A stretch of 64,000 nucleotides of DNA from Eonycteris spelaea (lineage: Eukaryota; Chordata; Mammalia; Chiroptera; Pteropodidae): positions 7,392,001 to 7,456,000 of the forward strand of contig PUFA01000077.1 of NCBI GenBank assembly GCA_003508835.1. Reading direction: 5' to 3'. Each line of letters opens with the position of its first letter. The first letter of the stretch is position 1. Positions 43,761-54,399 of this stretch are shown here, piece after piece. The notes under the pieces are model-generated. The model did no database searches. It saw only the letters and a list, made by a program, of their open reading frames with translations, and had not been told where the DNA came from. A program made the translations under genes and the position numbers.

Positions 43761-43784
43761 GCGAGGCGAGGCGAGGCGAGGCGC
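43761..43784 (+). repeat. (GCGAG)n short tandem repeat
   Basis: Four to five tandem GCGAG units in a CpG-rich context. Confidence 0.92.
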
Positions 43785-43924
43785 AGGTCCCAGCTTGATT
43801 CCTCTTGCTCCAAACTGACTTCTCTGGGCACCTGTTTCTTTAGCCTCAAGCCGAGAAGTTGGGCAAGATGGTCTTTCAAGCTGCTGCCAACTCGAGCCTG
43901 GCTTTTTGGCCTCAGGGGCCACAC

Positions 43925-44140
43925 ATTATAATGGGTTTCTGGGACACCAAGACCTTGGTTTGGATCCTGGCTCTGCTTCTCAGCAATAGCATAGGACCTC
44001 AGGCAAGGCACTTAACCTCTCCAGGCCCCTGTTTTCTCAGGCGAACGGTGGAGAAATCTAAACGCAGTTAGTGACAGCGTTCAATGACAGGGCTATGTGA
44101 GGTGTTTACACAGTGTTTCGGGGACCAGTAGGCACTTAAT
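43925..44140 (+). mobile_element. MIR SINE, sense, near full length
   Basis: The run 'ttggtttggatcctggctctgcttctcagcaatagcataggacctcaggcaaggcacttaacctctccaggcccctg' and the '3' tail 'cagtaggcacttaataaac' give a full MIR. Confidence 0.86.
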
Positions 44141-44464
44141 AAACATCTGTCCCCCCCCCCCACCTCCCTTCACAGGGCTGTGCTTGTGGCGGGAATGCGG
44201 CCCGCCCTCCTCGTCCTCTTCCCTTTTGACATCGCCCCCTGGGCAGGGTAAGCAGAGCTAGGTATCCCCAGAAGGACGATGGGGAACCTGGACACCCAGC
44301 ACCACATGTTACCTGAGTCCAGAGGTGTGGCCTGTGGCCTAATAAAGATACAAAGTGCAATTTTACCAAGGGAAGTTGCAACAAACCACTATCACCGAAT
44401 GGGTCAGATGCAGAGACGAAACTGGCCTAGTCCTGCACATCGCGCTCCGTATTCCCTAGGGAGG
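44141..44464. other. Unique sequence, nothing recognised
   Basis: Starts with a C run (44149-44162). No element or gene was seen. Confidence 0.35.
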
Positions 44465-44605
44465 AAGCAGGACAGTCCTGAGCACCTACTAGGTGCTGGC
44501 ATTCGCACACTCGCAATTCCATTTCATCTTTGCCTTGGCCCTGACGAGTGATAAAGTGTGGGGAGGTGGCCTTGCCTAGGGCCGTCTAACTTATACCTGG
44601 ACCCA
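44465..44605 (-). mobile_element. MIR SINE, antisense
   Basis: The text 'gagcacctactaggtgctggcattcgcacactcgcaattccatttcatc' and 'aaagtgtggggaggtggccttgcctagggcc' marks a reverse MIR. Confidence 0.72.
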
Positions 44606-44677
44606 GGTGTGCGCATCGCCTACTGGGGATCACCTTCCACTACCCGGCCCCACCTGGGGGCCCCTGTGTCCTTTCCA

Positions 44678-44702
44678 TCTCTCTCTCTCTCTCTCTCTCT
44701 CT
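44678..44702 (+). repeat. (CT)12 microsatellite
   Basis: Pure CT run of about 25 bases. Confidence 0.95.
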
Positions 44703-45424
44703 GCCACAGAGGCTCGAGGCTCTGGCCCTTGGGACCGTCTCGGCTTTCTCCTTTCTCATAACCCGAGACTCGCCTCCCACCTGCTTCCCAGGGATGCTTT
44801 GAAGATGGATAAGGACGCGTTTTCACTACGCTCCCGGAGTCCTCTGGGGGCCTCGCCCGGGCAGCATGTCATTAGCTGGCGCACAGTGACAGGAGCCGCA
44901 CAGCCATGATGAACGCTCTCCAAACATCCTGTCGCCAAGGCCGGGGGCAGGCGTCGTGAACCCCGCTTTAGAGGTGGGAACGCTGAGGCCGGAACGATCA
45001 TGCGTTCGTGACCTGGCCGTGGTGCCGCGATGAGTCAGTGGAGGCCCAGGGCTGCCTTCCTCTTCTTCTGTTCTCCCTCCTTTCTGAGAAAAGAAGGGCA
45101 AGAAAGAAGAATTACAACTCCCGAGAACCTCTGGCCTTTCCTCGGTGTGGGAAGGGGTACAGTCAGACTTGGAGGCTCTAGCCTGGCAGAGCCTGGCCTG
45201 GGGTCGGGGTGGAGACAGATGAGGGATCCACAGCCCTCATCGAACGTCAGGCCCAGGTGGCAGTGCTGGGGCGCTGTCCCCAACTTTTCTCTGGCTATTA
45301 CTTTGAGGCTAAGACCATGAACAAGGTGGTGGAGGCGGTGGGTCCTGCTTCTTCTAAACCGAAAAGGAAAGAAACTGATGTAAAGGAAGGAGCGGGAAAG
45401 GAAGGGCGAAGAACTCACGTTTGA
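44703..45424. other. Unique sequence, no gene recognised
   Basis: Overlapping frames on both strands. A weak reverse MIR may lie at 44935-45020 ('ccccgctttagaggtgggaacgctgaggcc'), below calling level. Confidence 0.35.
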
Positions 45425-45570
45425 TCCTCACCCTCCGTGTGCCACGTACTTTATATGCAGTTTGTCATTTCATCTTCATTCTACCGAGGAGGAAAATAAG
45501 GCCCGGAGAGGCTAAGCAACTCACATCAGGGTTGCACAGCTGGTGAGAAGCCGAGTTGGGAGTTCGGCCT
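45425..45570 (-). mobile_element. MIR SINE, antisense
   Basis: The phrases 'ctccgtgtgccacgtactttatatgcagtttgtcatttcatc' and 'cccggagaggctaagcaactcacatcagggttgcacagctgg' are a clear reverse MIR. Confidence 0.85.
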
Positions 45571-45639
45571 CATCTGGCTGGAAAAGCTGTCGGGTTGGAC
45601 GGGGCCTTCCCTGCCTCTTGGGAATTTCTCTGCGAGAGT

Positions 45640-45850
45640 GGAGTCTACACAGGGCTGGCCTCATGAGTGTGTGTGACCTGTGTGATTTCACAGGGCCCTC
45701 ACTCAGAGGGACGCTGCCCCTTGGTTTAATCAATTCTGCTGTCAGTCACTATCTTGAAATCCTTAATAATCTTTGAACAAGGGGTCCTCTACTTTCATTT
45801 TTCACTGCAAATTATGTGGTTAGTGTTGGGGTTACACACAAAAGGCTATG
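45640..45850. mobile_element. Ancient interspersed repeat, family unassigned
   Basis: The run 'gtgtgatttcacagggccctcactcagaggg', 'cttgaaatccttaataatctttgaacaaggggtcct' and 'cattttgtcactgcaaattatgtgg'-like text recurs in mammal genomes as I remember them, but I cannot name the family. Confidence 0.45.
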
Positions 45851-46904
45851 GGACCAGATGCCTCTGACCTGCAGAGGGCCTTGGGCCAGTCACCGCTGTT
45901 CAGCATCCCGTCTGCACCATGAGGAGCCTGGGCGAAACGGCCAGGTGACACGAGCATCGTATTTGTAACACCTGAGCCACAAGCTCGACGGGAAGAAGCC
46001 ACGAGCTTTGTGGAGACAGAACCTGGGATTCAGCCTGGGGAGACCTAGAACCTGGCAGGATTTTAGAGTGACTCACAGGGACCAGAGACCAAAGAAAGGG
46101 GGACACAGGAGCCCTTTGGGATGCTGCGGGTTGGTGGAGGGCCCTGCTCCTACTCCAGCTGTTTGTCCAGGAAGTCGCTGAGAAATCGTTGACATATATA
46201 ATCGTGGCTTTTGACGACCAAAACCGAATGGTAGGCCTGACCAGCTTTTTCTTTCAAATAAACTCACTTTGGCCACTTGCAAAGTCATCACCAAGGGAGA
46301 CTGTGGACTTATTCCAATGGCATCGCTGTAGGGGGTGCTTTGGTGCCCTGGGCACAACCCCACAGCCTATCTCTGGTGTTAGTTGCACCTGTGGTGGGTG
46401 GGTGGTTCCAGCTCTTGCTCACAGCCTCTCACCTCAGGCGCTGGATACATGACTCTGATTTTCTGTCTCAGGTCCACTCAGCCTTGTTCAGAGGTTCCAG
46501 AAGGATCTAGCAGCTGGGAAGTCACGGGTTCCGGAAGAATCTAGCTCCTGTGCTTACAGGGTGATTTTAAAAGTACCTCGTAATATTGACTTTTCCTCCT
46601 CTGACTCATTCGCTCCACCTCTCCTTACAGCTTCTGGGATCGTCTCCTCATAAACCATGTGAACCCTAGTCCTTGTCCTAGGTTCTGCTTTTTGGGGGAC
46701 ACAAGGTGATATTGGGGTACGCTTACGGCTTATGGTCCTGCCTGGGCTGACTTTCAGAAACTGAGGCCCGAATTTTTGTATCTCTTCAAAGGTGGCACAC
46801 CTTTCATTTTCCAGAAGGGGTGGTTTCTGACAATAGCTAAACACGATCCAGTGAAGCGCTGGTCGGCGCGGGTGATAAATCACACTCGGTGTGCGATGGC
46901 AGCT
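45851..46904. other. Unique sequence, nothing recognised
   Basis: About 1 kb without a recognised element. Short frames on both strands have no motifs. Confidence 0.35.
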
Positions 46905-47110
46905 GAGGTAGGAGCCAGAGTGGAGGACCGGCCCTTGCCAAGACTCAGCTTCAGTCTGATCTCGGCTGTGTCTTTAGCTGTGTGATCTCAGACCAGTGAC
47001 TTGGCTTCTCTGGGCCCCAGAGGCTTCAACTGTAAGATGCAGGGCGGTCACACCCAGCTCCCAGGTTTGTTGTGAGGACTGAGCACCTTTGTGAAATCGT
47101 TTTGTGGTCA
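46905..47110 (+). mobile_element. MIR SINE, sense, near full length
   Basis: The segment 'ctgatctcggctgtgtctttagctgtgtgatctcagaccagtgacttggcttctctgggccccag' and 'ggtttgttgtgaggactgagcacctttgtg' follows MIR. Confidence 0.84.
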
Positions 47111-47524
47111 TAAACAGCTGGACATACACGAGGTATTAATGGCTAAAAACAAGATGGTACCTGTAAAGTAAGGAAGCGGGGGCCAGGAAATTGAGAAGGC
47201 CAGTTCCCCACGGGAGCCTGAACACCCTTGATCAGCGGGACCATCATTGGAAGGGCTTCCCAGAGGCTGTGGGGCTGGGACAATCATCGTCTGTCTGGAG
47301 TCATCCGGGAGGCTGGTTACGAAGCCACCCTGGTCCTCCGTGGGCATGTCTTAGATGTGCTCTTTGTAAGACACAGGATCGGGGTTCTGAATTTGTTTCG
47401 TGGGCATTCATGAGCTAGTCCTTGAAAAGAAACACGTGACCTTGTGCTTGGTGGACAGTTGGGGCACCAGCCTGGTGGGCATGGGTCCAGGACGTTGGCG
47501 TCGGTGTGAACGCTGTGCTGGGGT
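47111..47524. other. Unique sequence, nothing recognised
   Basis: No element or gene was recognised. Confidence 0.35.
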
Positions 47525-47990
47525 CATCCATCCTTCCGACAAATATTTACTGAGCAATTGCTGTGTGGCAGTCACAGGTTCAGCAGGAAGCATTGACTCT
47601 TCTGGGACCTTCCAATGGGGGAAAAGGTGCTAAACAAATAGAGATATAAGGTCGTGTGCCATAAAAAAAAAGATAATAATAAGGCCAGGCGAGAACATGA
47701 AGAGCCACAGAGGGGGCCTGGCTGGCTCAGAAGAATGGCCAGGGGAGGTGGTGTGAAGAGTTGGCAATAGCAGGGAGACTGACCCGACGCGAGAGAGTGA
47801 ATCACCAGGGATCTGGGGGTAAAGGCAGGGGCAGCAGTCAGTGCAAAGGCCCTGAGGTGGGAGGACGAGGCGAGAGGAGGAGAGGAAGGGATAGGGAGAG
47901 AAAGGAGGTGAAGTTGGAGAATTCCGGTGCTAATGAGGTAATGGTGAGGCCAGATCATAGGGGACTTCGTGGGCCAAGGTGAAGTGTAAG
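47525..47990 (-). mobile_element. L2 LINE 3' region, antisense, long
   Basis: This starts 'ccgacaaatatttactgagcaattgctgtgtggcag', continues 'aagagccacagagggggcctgg' and 'agtgcaaaggccctgaggtggg', and ends 'aatggtgaggccagatcataggggac'. It is the longest L2 copy in the window. Confidence 0.86.
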
Positions 47991-48114
47991 TCCAATCTTT
48001 GCCACCAGCTGCCGTGGACCTTGGATTGTCCCTCCTGCTCTCTGAGTCCAGTCTCACATGCAAAATGAAGGGTTCGACTAGCTAGGCAAGTATTTCGACT
48101 CTAAAATGTCTGCT
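47991..48114. other. Possible decayed MIR or unique sequence
   Basis: The text 'tccagtctcacatgcaaaatgaagggttcgactagc' hints at a MIR 3' variant, but the rest is lost. Confidence 0.3.
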
Positions 48115-48195
48115 CTTAAAAAGCACCAATTCCCAGGCTGTATCCTAGTCGACTGCGTCAGAATCTCTGGACGTGGGGCCTGAGCATCCGGGGGG
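48115..48195 (+). mobile_element. MER5A hAT-Charlie fragment
   Basis: The text 'aattcccaggctgtatcctagtcgactgcgtcagaatctctggacgtggggcc' is the middle of MER5A. Confidence 0.65.
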
Positions 48196-49099
48196 GATTA
48201 CGAGCCCACTCCCCTTTGCCAGAATCGACAAACGCTGGACCAGAAGGTCTTCAGGGAACATCTCCCGTCTTTCTGTCCGTGTCAGCCTCCTCCCTGGGCT
48301 CAGACAAGCTTCAGCCAAGGCCTGCAGCTTGCCTCACCCAGCGCCAGGCAGTCAGATCTGCAGAAAGAGCGAAGGAGCCCGGCTCAGGCCCTTCTTCCTA
48401 CCCGCAGAGCCCGGGCCCGCGGGTGCAGGGCGGCGGCGCCCCTTGGCCTGGGGGATTTTGTTTACTGCGCACATTTCACTTCTACAGGAGCCGCACAGCT
48501 GCGATCTTGCCTCATCGCTGTTGCCAACAATGGGGGGCGGCCCCCGCCTGCTCATTTCTCAAGTTCCTCTTTTGGGCATGTGCCTGTCCCTCCGCGTTCC
48601 CGTGGCTGCGTGGAAGTGGACCGAGGCCCAGAGGGTGACTAAGAGGGGAAGCCCCTGCGCGCGAGGCTCCCAGCGGCTCCCGGATTGCGTAAGGGCTATT
48701 TTTGAGGCGATTGCAGACAATCTGATGAATCATAGCGAACACACATGGCTCCGGCTGGGGACGGTCCTTCCTCACGATGCTGTGGAAAGCGGAGCTTCTC
48801 GAAATGAATCAGCAGCAGCCGATCCCCGGGCCCGTGGGAGGAGGATGGGGTGCACATTACACATTTCCAAAGTATTGGGGTGTGGCCTCCTGGGTCTGGG
48901 TGCGGGGGCTGCGGGGACCAACACTTTGGTTTTTTTGGTTGACTCAGAGGACCTCCCTCACACACCTAAGCCCGCCACCTGGAACCTTGTGACACCGATC
49001 ATGGAACAAAGTCCCTTGCACTTACCAGGGCTGAGGACTAAGGAAAGTCTGACAGGTGCGGCCCAGTGTCGCTGCCTGAAGGTGACACACAAACTCTGA
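48173..49099 (+). other. Longest open frame in the window, probably not a gene
   Basis: This 308-codon frame starts inside a MER5A fragment and crosses a CpG-rich block. Its product is low in recognisable features: Arg, Pro, Ser and Gly are frequent, and there is no signal peptide, transmembrane run or known motif. Frames in other phases and on the other strand overlap it. GC content alone explains long openness here. Confidence 0.6.
48360..48720. promoter_or_regulatory. CpG-rich block with motif cluster, candidate element
   Basis: A hand count gives about 27 CpG in 350 bases, with GC around 62% and observed/expected near 0.8. Just downstream lies ctatttttga (MEF2-like) at 48696-48705, followed by TGAATCA (AP-1 or MAF-like) at 48726-48732 and 48805-48811. 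No gene was seen, so this could be an enhancer-type island. Function is inferred only. Confidence 0.35.
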
Positions 49100-49244
49100 A
49101 TCCAGAAGCCCCAGAGGCCTCCTCTTGACTGAGTGGCCTGTTGGAGCAATTCCTGATCCCTAAGGAGAAGGCTCAAACCACTCCCATTAGGGAGAGGGGA
49201 AGTCCTTCCTGCTCCTCCAAGCTCAGAGGTATGTGAGCTAAGAG

Positions 49245-49380
49245 GTGGTGGGGAGTCCCTGGATTTCGGAATTAGACAATACTGAGTTTGAGATCCAAAT
49301 TCAACATGGTGGCTGGGAGCAAGTCCCTGCACGTAGCTGACCCTCAGCTCTCTCATTTTCAAAAGCAGGAAAGGAGATCT
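49245..49380 (+). mobile_element. MIR SINE, sense
   Basis: The segment 'ggatttcggaattagacaatactgagtttgagatccaaattc' and 'gggagcaagtccctgcacgtagctgaccctcagctctctcattttc' follows MIR. Confidence 0.7.
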
Positions 49381-49424
49381 GTCCTTAAGCCATGAGGATT
49401 GCACCGGGCAGCAAGGTACAGATG

Positions 49425-49605
49425 CTAACGAGCCAGACTCTACAGCCCGGAGTTCGTTAAGTCCTTGCTCTGCTACGGATTAGCTGTGTGCCCTTAAGCA
49501 GGTCACTTAACTGTTCTGTGTCCCAGTTTCCTCATGTTTATATGGAGATGAGATAATGGCACCTTCGTCATAGATTTGGGTAAATAAGCTAATATGTGTC
49601 AAATT
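49425..49605 (+). mobile_element. MIR SINE, sense, near full length
   Basis: The run 'ttgctctgctacggattagctgtgtgcccttaagcaggtcacttaactgttctgtgtcccagtttcctcatg' is an excellent MIR core, with 'gatgagataatggcaccttcg' after it. Confidence 0.9.
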
Positions 49606-50344
49606 GAAAGAAGGATGCCAGGTACCTACATAATGAGAGTTTTCAGAAAGTGAGTGTATAAGGTGAGTATCACAGCAAGTTGTCATAGATTTATTACAGC
49701 CAGGACTCAGGAGAGGGTTGCCGTCATTATTATCATCATTCCTATTTTTTTTTTTTTCCCAGAGGGCTGGAGTCGATTTGGATAAAAGCTGAGGCTCGAA
49801 GGCACCTCGGAGAGACAAAACCTGAAGACGAGAAGACCGTGGGAGTCAGACTTTGGGCCTCCTTTATATTTCTGATTGGTTTGGTCCAAGGCAGAAGGAG
49901 ACTTTGAGAGTGTCTGGACAGGGGGAGAGAGACCGGGGAGAGGGCGGGGTGGGCAGTCTGCTCTGGAGAGGATTGAATTTCAGGGCGACCTATTTATCTG
50001 CCTGGAAGACTGAATGACTTTGCGGACGGCCCAGTAATCCACACCGTGTGGCGACCCTGGCGACAGATGGTGGCCAGCAGACCTACTGGCCCCACGGTGG
50101 AATCAGGCAGCTAGCTGAGGTCGAGATGAGAGTTTCCACTCCTGTTTGTCAGAACAACATGCCCTGTTGGGCAATAGCTGAAAATCTGCGAGATTTTCTG
50201 TGGCCGCTGCTGCTGGCGGACATGTTTTCTTCCACACATACGTGTGGGTTTGAGATTCTGGCCAGTAGCTCTTTGTGCATAAGCCTTACAGCTGGGTTTG
50301 AGGTTAACCTAATTTCTGGAAACAGATGTCCTAAGAGAGTGCTC
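49606..50344. other. Unique sequence, nothing recognised
   Basis: No repeat or gene was recognised. The 106-codon plus frame 50048-50368 lacks motifs. Confidence 0.35.
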
Positions 50345-50530
50345 CTTTACCCCTGGCTGCAGATCTGAATCACAGGGAAAGCTTCAAAAAAATAATGCTG
50401 CTTGGGCCGCACCCCGAAGTTATTGAATTTGAATGTCCATGGGCAGACGTAGGCATTATATATTTCAAAAGCTCACCAGATGGTTCTAGTGCATACGGAG
50501 GCTTGAAAGCCGCTGCTCCAGTCCATCCTG
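50345..50530 (+). mobile_element. MER5-type hAT-Charlie fossil
   Basis: The text 'cagatctgaatcacagggaaagcttc' precedes 'gggccgcaccccgaag', 'gaatttgaatgtccatgggcagacg' and a right end 'ctcaccagatggttctagtgcatacggaggcttgaaagccgctgctcc'. It resembles MER5-type elements, though the subfamily is uncertain. Confidence 0.6.
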
Positions 50531-50704
50531 ATGCTCTGAACTGAGTTTTTCCCCTGTTTTCTTTCATCTTGAATGACCTGCTCCTCCCCGCCGCCCCCCA
50601 CCTTGTCTCGCTGATCCCCTTTCTCCTTTTCCTGTTCCACTCTACTCCACTGCGACTTGCTGTGATCCATTCCAATGCATACATTCCAATGAGAGTGCCT
50701 GGCT
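50531..50704. other. Unique CT-rich sequence
   Basis: No element was recognised. Confidence 0.35.
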
Positions 50705-51030
50705 GACTGATTCAATCATTCAAAAAAGTATTTACTGAAGGCCACCTGTATCCCAGGCACGGGTCCAGGAAGGGCAGAGGACAGCAGGTAAGAGGGAAGG
50801 ACGAAGTTCTTGCTGTCATGGAATTAGCAGGTCAGGATCAGAAACAAGCCAACAAATAGGGAATGGTTGAAGATGGAGGAGAGAAGAATAAGTCAGGGAA
50901 AGGGTGTGAGAATGATAGGTCGTCCGAGAATGTGACACTTGGGCAGAGGCCTAAACGAAGGGGAGCAGCCATCATAAGGATAGGCGGGGATAGAACATTC
51001 CAGAAAAAAGAAATGAAGTTATAGGAGAGG
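50705..51030 (-). mobile_element. L2 LINE 3' region, antisense
   Basis: The start 'tcaatcattcaaaaaagtatttactgaaggcc' and the interior 'gttcttgctgtcatggaattagcaggtcagg', 'cttgggcagaggcctaaacgaagggg' and 'gatagaacattccagaaaa' follow L2 in reverse. Confidence 0.82.
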
Positions 51031-51944
51031 CCAAGGAGTGAGCGTGCTGAGCACATTCCCCTCCAGTTCATTTCCCTCCACGCGTTTACAAATCCTCTTA
51101 TTTATCATCTCTCCCATTTCATCTTTGAAATGCTCTGCTATTTTATTATGTTCAGTCCTAGCTCGTTTCTTTTGCCTTGGCTTACTTAACAGGTGGAGAT
51201 ATAATAAATGGTATGTCCGAGGTTCACTGAGGGAGAGGGCGCTGTCTTTGGGGGCGCAGGTCAAATCTGGGCGTCCTGCCTGACGACCGCATGTTAAAAC
51301 CATGGGCAGATTTAGAGAGAGAGTAGAAAATGGGTTGTTTCACTTAGAGTTTACCATTGTAGCCCTCTAGATCTCACGGATGTTTTGCTCGAGGATATAC
51401 TCCAAATACGGGGGCACCGGCCACCCGTCAGGATTCAAAACAGGTGCCCTCATCTTCCTCCTTAGCTGCCACATGTTTATGGGGCAAACATAATCATCCA
51501 GACAAATGACAATAGCAATATGCCATGGTCTGCCGCTGGGCTGTTGGAAGGGAGGAAATCGGGCCTTGCAGAGAAAGGAGCTTGTGGGCTTGGAGACGAT
51601 TGTAGAGATTATCCTGTCCAATACCCTCCGTGTGAGAGACTACGGGGGAAGAGACTGCCCAGGTCGCCACGATCACATCTCAGATCCAGGACTGAGAAGC
51701 GGATTCCCATGTCTGGAGATCTTGTTTTTCCTTCTCCAGTTTTTCAGGGCCAGAACAGGGCTAAGGGGACTTGGGGGTGGCAGGGCAGTGGGTTCTGGTC
51801 TCACCGAGCTGCGTTTGGATTTCACTGAACGAAATTCCGTCCTAGAGTTCCCTGGAGCGGCTGACTCCTCACGGAGTCCTTTGCCTGTAGTGCCCTCCCT
51901 GTGGCCATCCTGCGTGTCCGGATCCTGCCCAGGTGGCCTTTCCA
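51031..51944. other. Unique sequence with a forkhead-like motif pair
   Basis: No repeat was recognised. At 51474-51491 the text tgtttatggggcaaacat places two forkhead-like sites in opposed orientation. The 200-codon plus frame 51506-52108 has no recognised domain. Confidence 0.35.
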
Positions 51945-52070
51945 AGGCGGTCAATGATTACATACATGAAATATTTATAAGGCGTTTCTCATACGCCGAG
52001 AGCTCTGCTGAGGTCTGGGGCTCCCTTGTAGAGCAAGATAATCATGGACCCTGCCCTCAGGTGCTGGCCG
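51945..52070 (-). mobile_element. L2 LINE 3' end fragment, antisense
   Basis: The text 'atgaaatatttataaggcgtttctcatacgccgagagctctgctgagg' and 'catggaccctgccctcagg' follows the reverse L2 end. Confidence 0.6.
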
Positions 52071-52619
52071 GATCTCCCGATTTGGAAAAAAAATGGCTCT
52101 CATCTTGAACTCGGGCCTGTGGTCTCTCCTCCACGTCGTAAGACACCACCCTCTGTGTTACCAATGGGATTCGTGACTCATCCCTGGAGTCTAAGCTCCC
52201 CCAGAGCAGGATTAGTGCCCAGGTTCCTGGACGTCTCTTCTGAACATGTGGCTCAGCCTCTGACCCAGCTGCCTTTGTAAGGTGGTGAGTTCCCTGTCAC
52301 TGTCCGACTGGGAGAAGGAGGACTAAGATGTCAGAGGATTAGGCAGGGGACCCTCCTTCCTCCAGCTGAGAGTCTCGGTTCCTCATGCGACATCATTATG
52401 ACACCTGCGTTTACTGGATGCTGACCGTGGCCCCGATGTGGTGCTTTGGGCTTTGTATGCACATGTTGGTCTCACATCCACCTTCTTCAAGAGGTGGCAT
52501 TAAAACCTCCAGGTTACAGACTGGCAGACAGAAACTGAAACACGGTAACGTTTCGCTCAGGGGCGCTCGGCTCGGAAGCAGCCGCAGATAAATTCAAGCA
52601 CAGGTTGATTTCTCTGCCC
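52071..52619. other. Unique sequence, possible decayed MIR
   Basis: A weak reverse MIR may lie at 52395-52560 ('gatgctgaccgtggccccgatgtggtgc', 'ttacagactggcagacagaaac'), below calling level. No gene was seen. Confidence 0.3.
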
Positions 52620-52850
52620 GTATTTTTCAAACTGGAGATTATTAACTATTAGTAGGTTATGAAATGAATTTTGTAGTTCATGATTAATGTTTAAAAAGGA
52701 ATAGAAGAGAAAACATAAGTACATTGCTTGCTTGTATTGAGACTTAAGAATTGGTTTCTAAAATTTTTGTTACAGATACACATATTATTATGTGTCGTGA
52801 TATAAAACCTATTTCTTGGTCTAAAATATTCAAAAGCCACTGCTCTAGGC
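52620..52850. mobile_element. hAT-like DNA transposon fossil
   Basis: The left end 'tttttcaaactggagattatt' and the right end 'tattcaaaagccactgctctag' are imperfect inverted repeats, as in hAT-Charlie elements. The interior is AT-rich ('aaaaaggaatagaagagaaaacataag') and holds no frame. The family is not assigned. Confidence 0.6.
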
Positions 52851-52884
52851 TGAACTGCCTTCAAACACACCAATAAATAAATAA

Positions 52885-52990
52885 TTTACTCAATAAATAA
52901 CATTTAATTGAGCACCTACTGTGTGCCTGGAATTACTCTTGAAACTGAATAGTTACTTCTCCAGAAAGAAAGTGAAGTCACTTTGACAGG
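52885..52990 (-). mobile_element. L2 LINE 3' end fragment, antisense
   Basis: The run 'ctcaataaataacatttaattgagcacctactgtgtgcctggaattactc' is a clear reverse L2 terminus. Confidence 0.72.
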
Positions 52991-53413
52991 CAAGCCCCTG
53001 CCCTTCTTGGCTGTCCTCCTCACCCCAGCGAGTTGACATCCTGGTCTGCCCCCGACCCAGCCTGTGGCGAGGGAGGGAGCCGCCTCATCAGCCTCCCAGT
53101 GAGGCCTCGGCACAAACTACTGGGCCGAGTCCAAAGCGCTGTCTCTCCAGAGTGTGTCCTGTCTAGACAATCCTCTCTGTGTCTCACAGCAGATGACGTA
53201 TGATGGGGACGCATCAGCGAGCTGCTTGGGGCCTGGGCCACCATCCACACACCTGCCCAGCTGGGAGGTTGCTCAATTCGCTAAGCTAAGCCCAGGTGCC
53301 TCTCATTATTTTAGGATATGCTTATCGTTTCTTTCCATTCTTGCAGCAGAAACCCTGTGACATGTTTCCAAAATTGGAGGCAGTGCAGGTGGTTGCAACA
53401 GGAGCCACATGAC
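52991..53413. other. Unique sequence, nothing recognised
   Basis: No element or gene was seen. Confidence 0.35.
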
Positions 53414-53469
53414 GAGGGAGGAGGAAGGGGGAGAGAAAGGGAAAAGGGGAGAGGGGAGAAGGGGGAAGG
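53414..53469 (+). repeat. Uninterrupted 56-base purine tract
   Basis: Pure G/A from 53414 to 53469, continuing after one C as a purine-rich stretch to about 53490. Such tracts can adopt triplex (H-DNA) structure. Confidence 0.9.
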
Positions 53470-53544
53470 CGAGAAGGGAGATGGGGACAGCTCTTCCCCT
53501 GTATTTTCAGGTCTACGTCACAGAACATCAAAGCAGACAGAGTG

Positions 53545-53640
53545 TCCTTAGATACCACCTGATCCAGCCCGTTATTTGGTAGATAAAGAAACTGAGACCA
53601 AGAAAGGGGAAGGGATTTCCCAGACAGCAAAGCCATGATG
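53545..53640 (-). mobile_element. MIR-type SINE fragment, antisense
   Basis: The text 'taccacctgatccagcccgttatttggtagataaagaaactgagaccaagaaagggg' marks the reverse MIR core. Confidence 0.65.
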
Positions 53641-54399
53641 CATTTAAAGCAGCCATTGTCCTTCAGCTGCGTTCTGTGGGCAAGTGACAGGGCACTGGGC
53701 CGTCGACTTGTCCACTAAAGGTGCCTTCACACAAGTTTTCCTCCACAGCTCCAGGACTGACTGGGATAGAATCCCTCTCTCCGCCTCACCCCTGAGTCCT
53801 GCATCCGCAGAGGAGGCAAGGTTCAGGGCAGAGCAACGAAGTCGCAGTCTGAGATCTATACACACCACAGCCCCGTGCCAGAAGGAACAGCACTGGGTTT
53901 TCCAGATCAAGGCAAGCGAGGCCTTTGCAGCCAAAGCAAAGAGCGGCGTCACCAAAAAGACCCATGGTTCTTATTCCGACTAGAAGCCCTTTGGCAATGC
54001 CCTTGGCTAGCACTCCCAGACGGCCCATTCTGAGCCAGCACTTCATGGGCGAGGACAGAAGGGAGCTTTTTCCTGGGCAGCTGTTGGCAAGACACTTGGG
54101 CAAGTCACAGGCAGAATTGGTCCCCAAACAAATAAGACCATATAGGCCTGAGCTTGGGCAAACTCGGGGTACGAAGGATCCGTACAACATCTGAGCTGGA
54201 GGGAGCTTTGAGAATGTCCCACTCAGAGATTCCCAAAAGGTTTCCATGGCACCCGAGGCTTCCCATCCCTCTTCGACCAGGACAGACCTGCGCCAGGGAC
54301 ACGCCTGGAGATTCTCCTGCAAAGGCTTGCCGGAAACTCCACGTGGCATCTTTTCCACCTCAGACTTGCCCCTCATACAGCGGAGTCTTCCCAGGTTTA

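Noticed and set aside
44678..44702. End of a vesper-bat Ves SINE (CT-rich tail)
   Set aside because: The CT run has no tRNA-like head or A-rich end around it.
48173..49099. Real protein-coding gene of 308 residues
   Set aside because: It starts in a MER5A piece, lacks any domain, and overlaps other-phase and antisense frames in GC-rich DNA.
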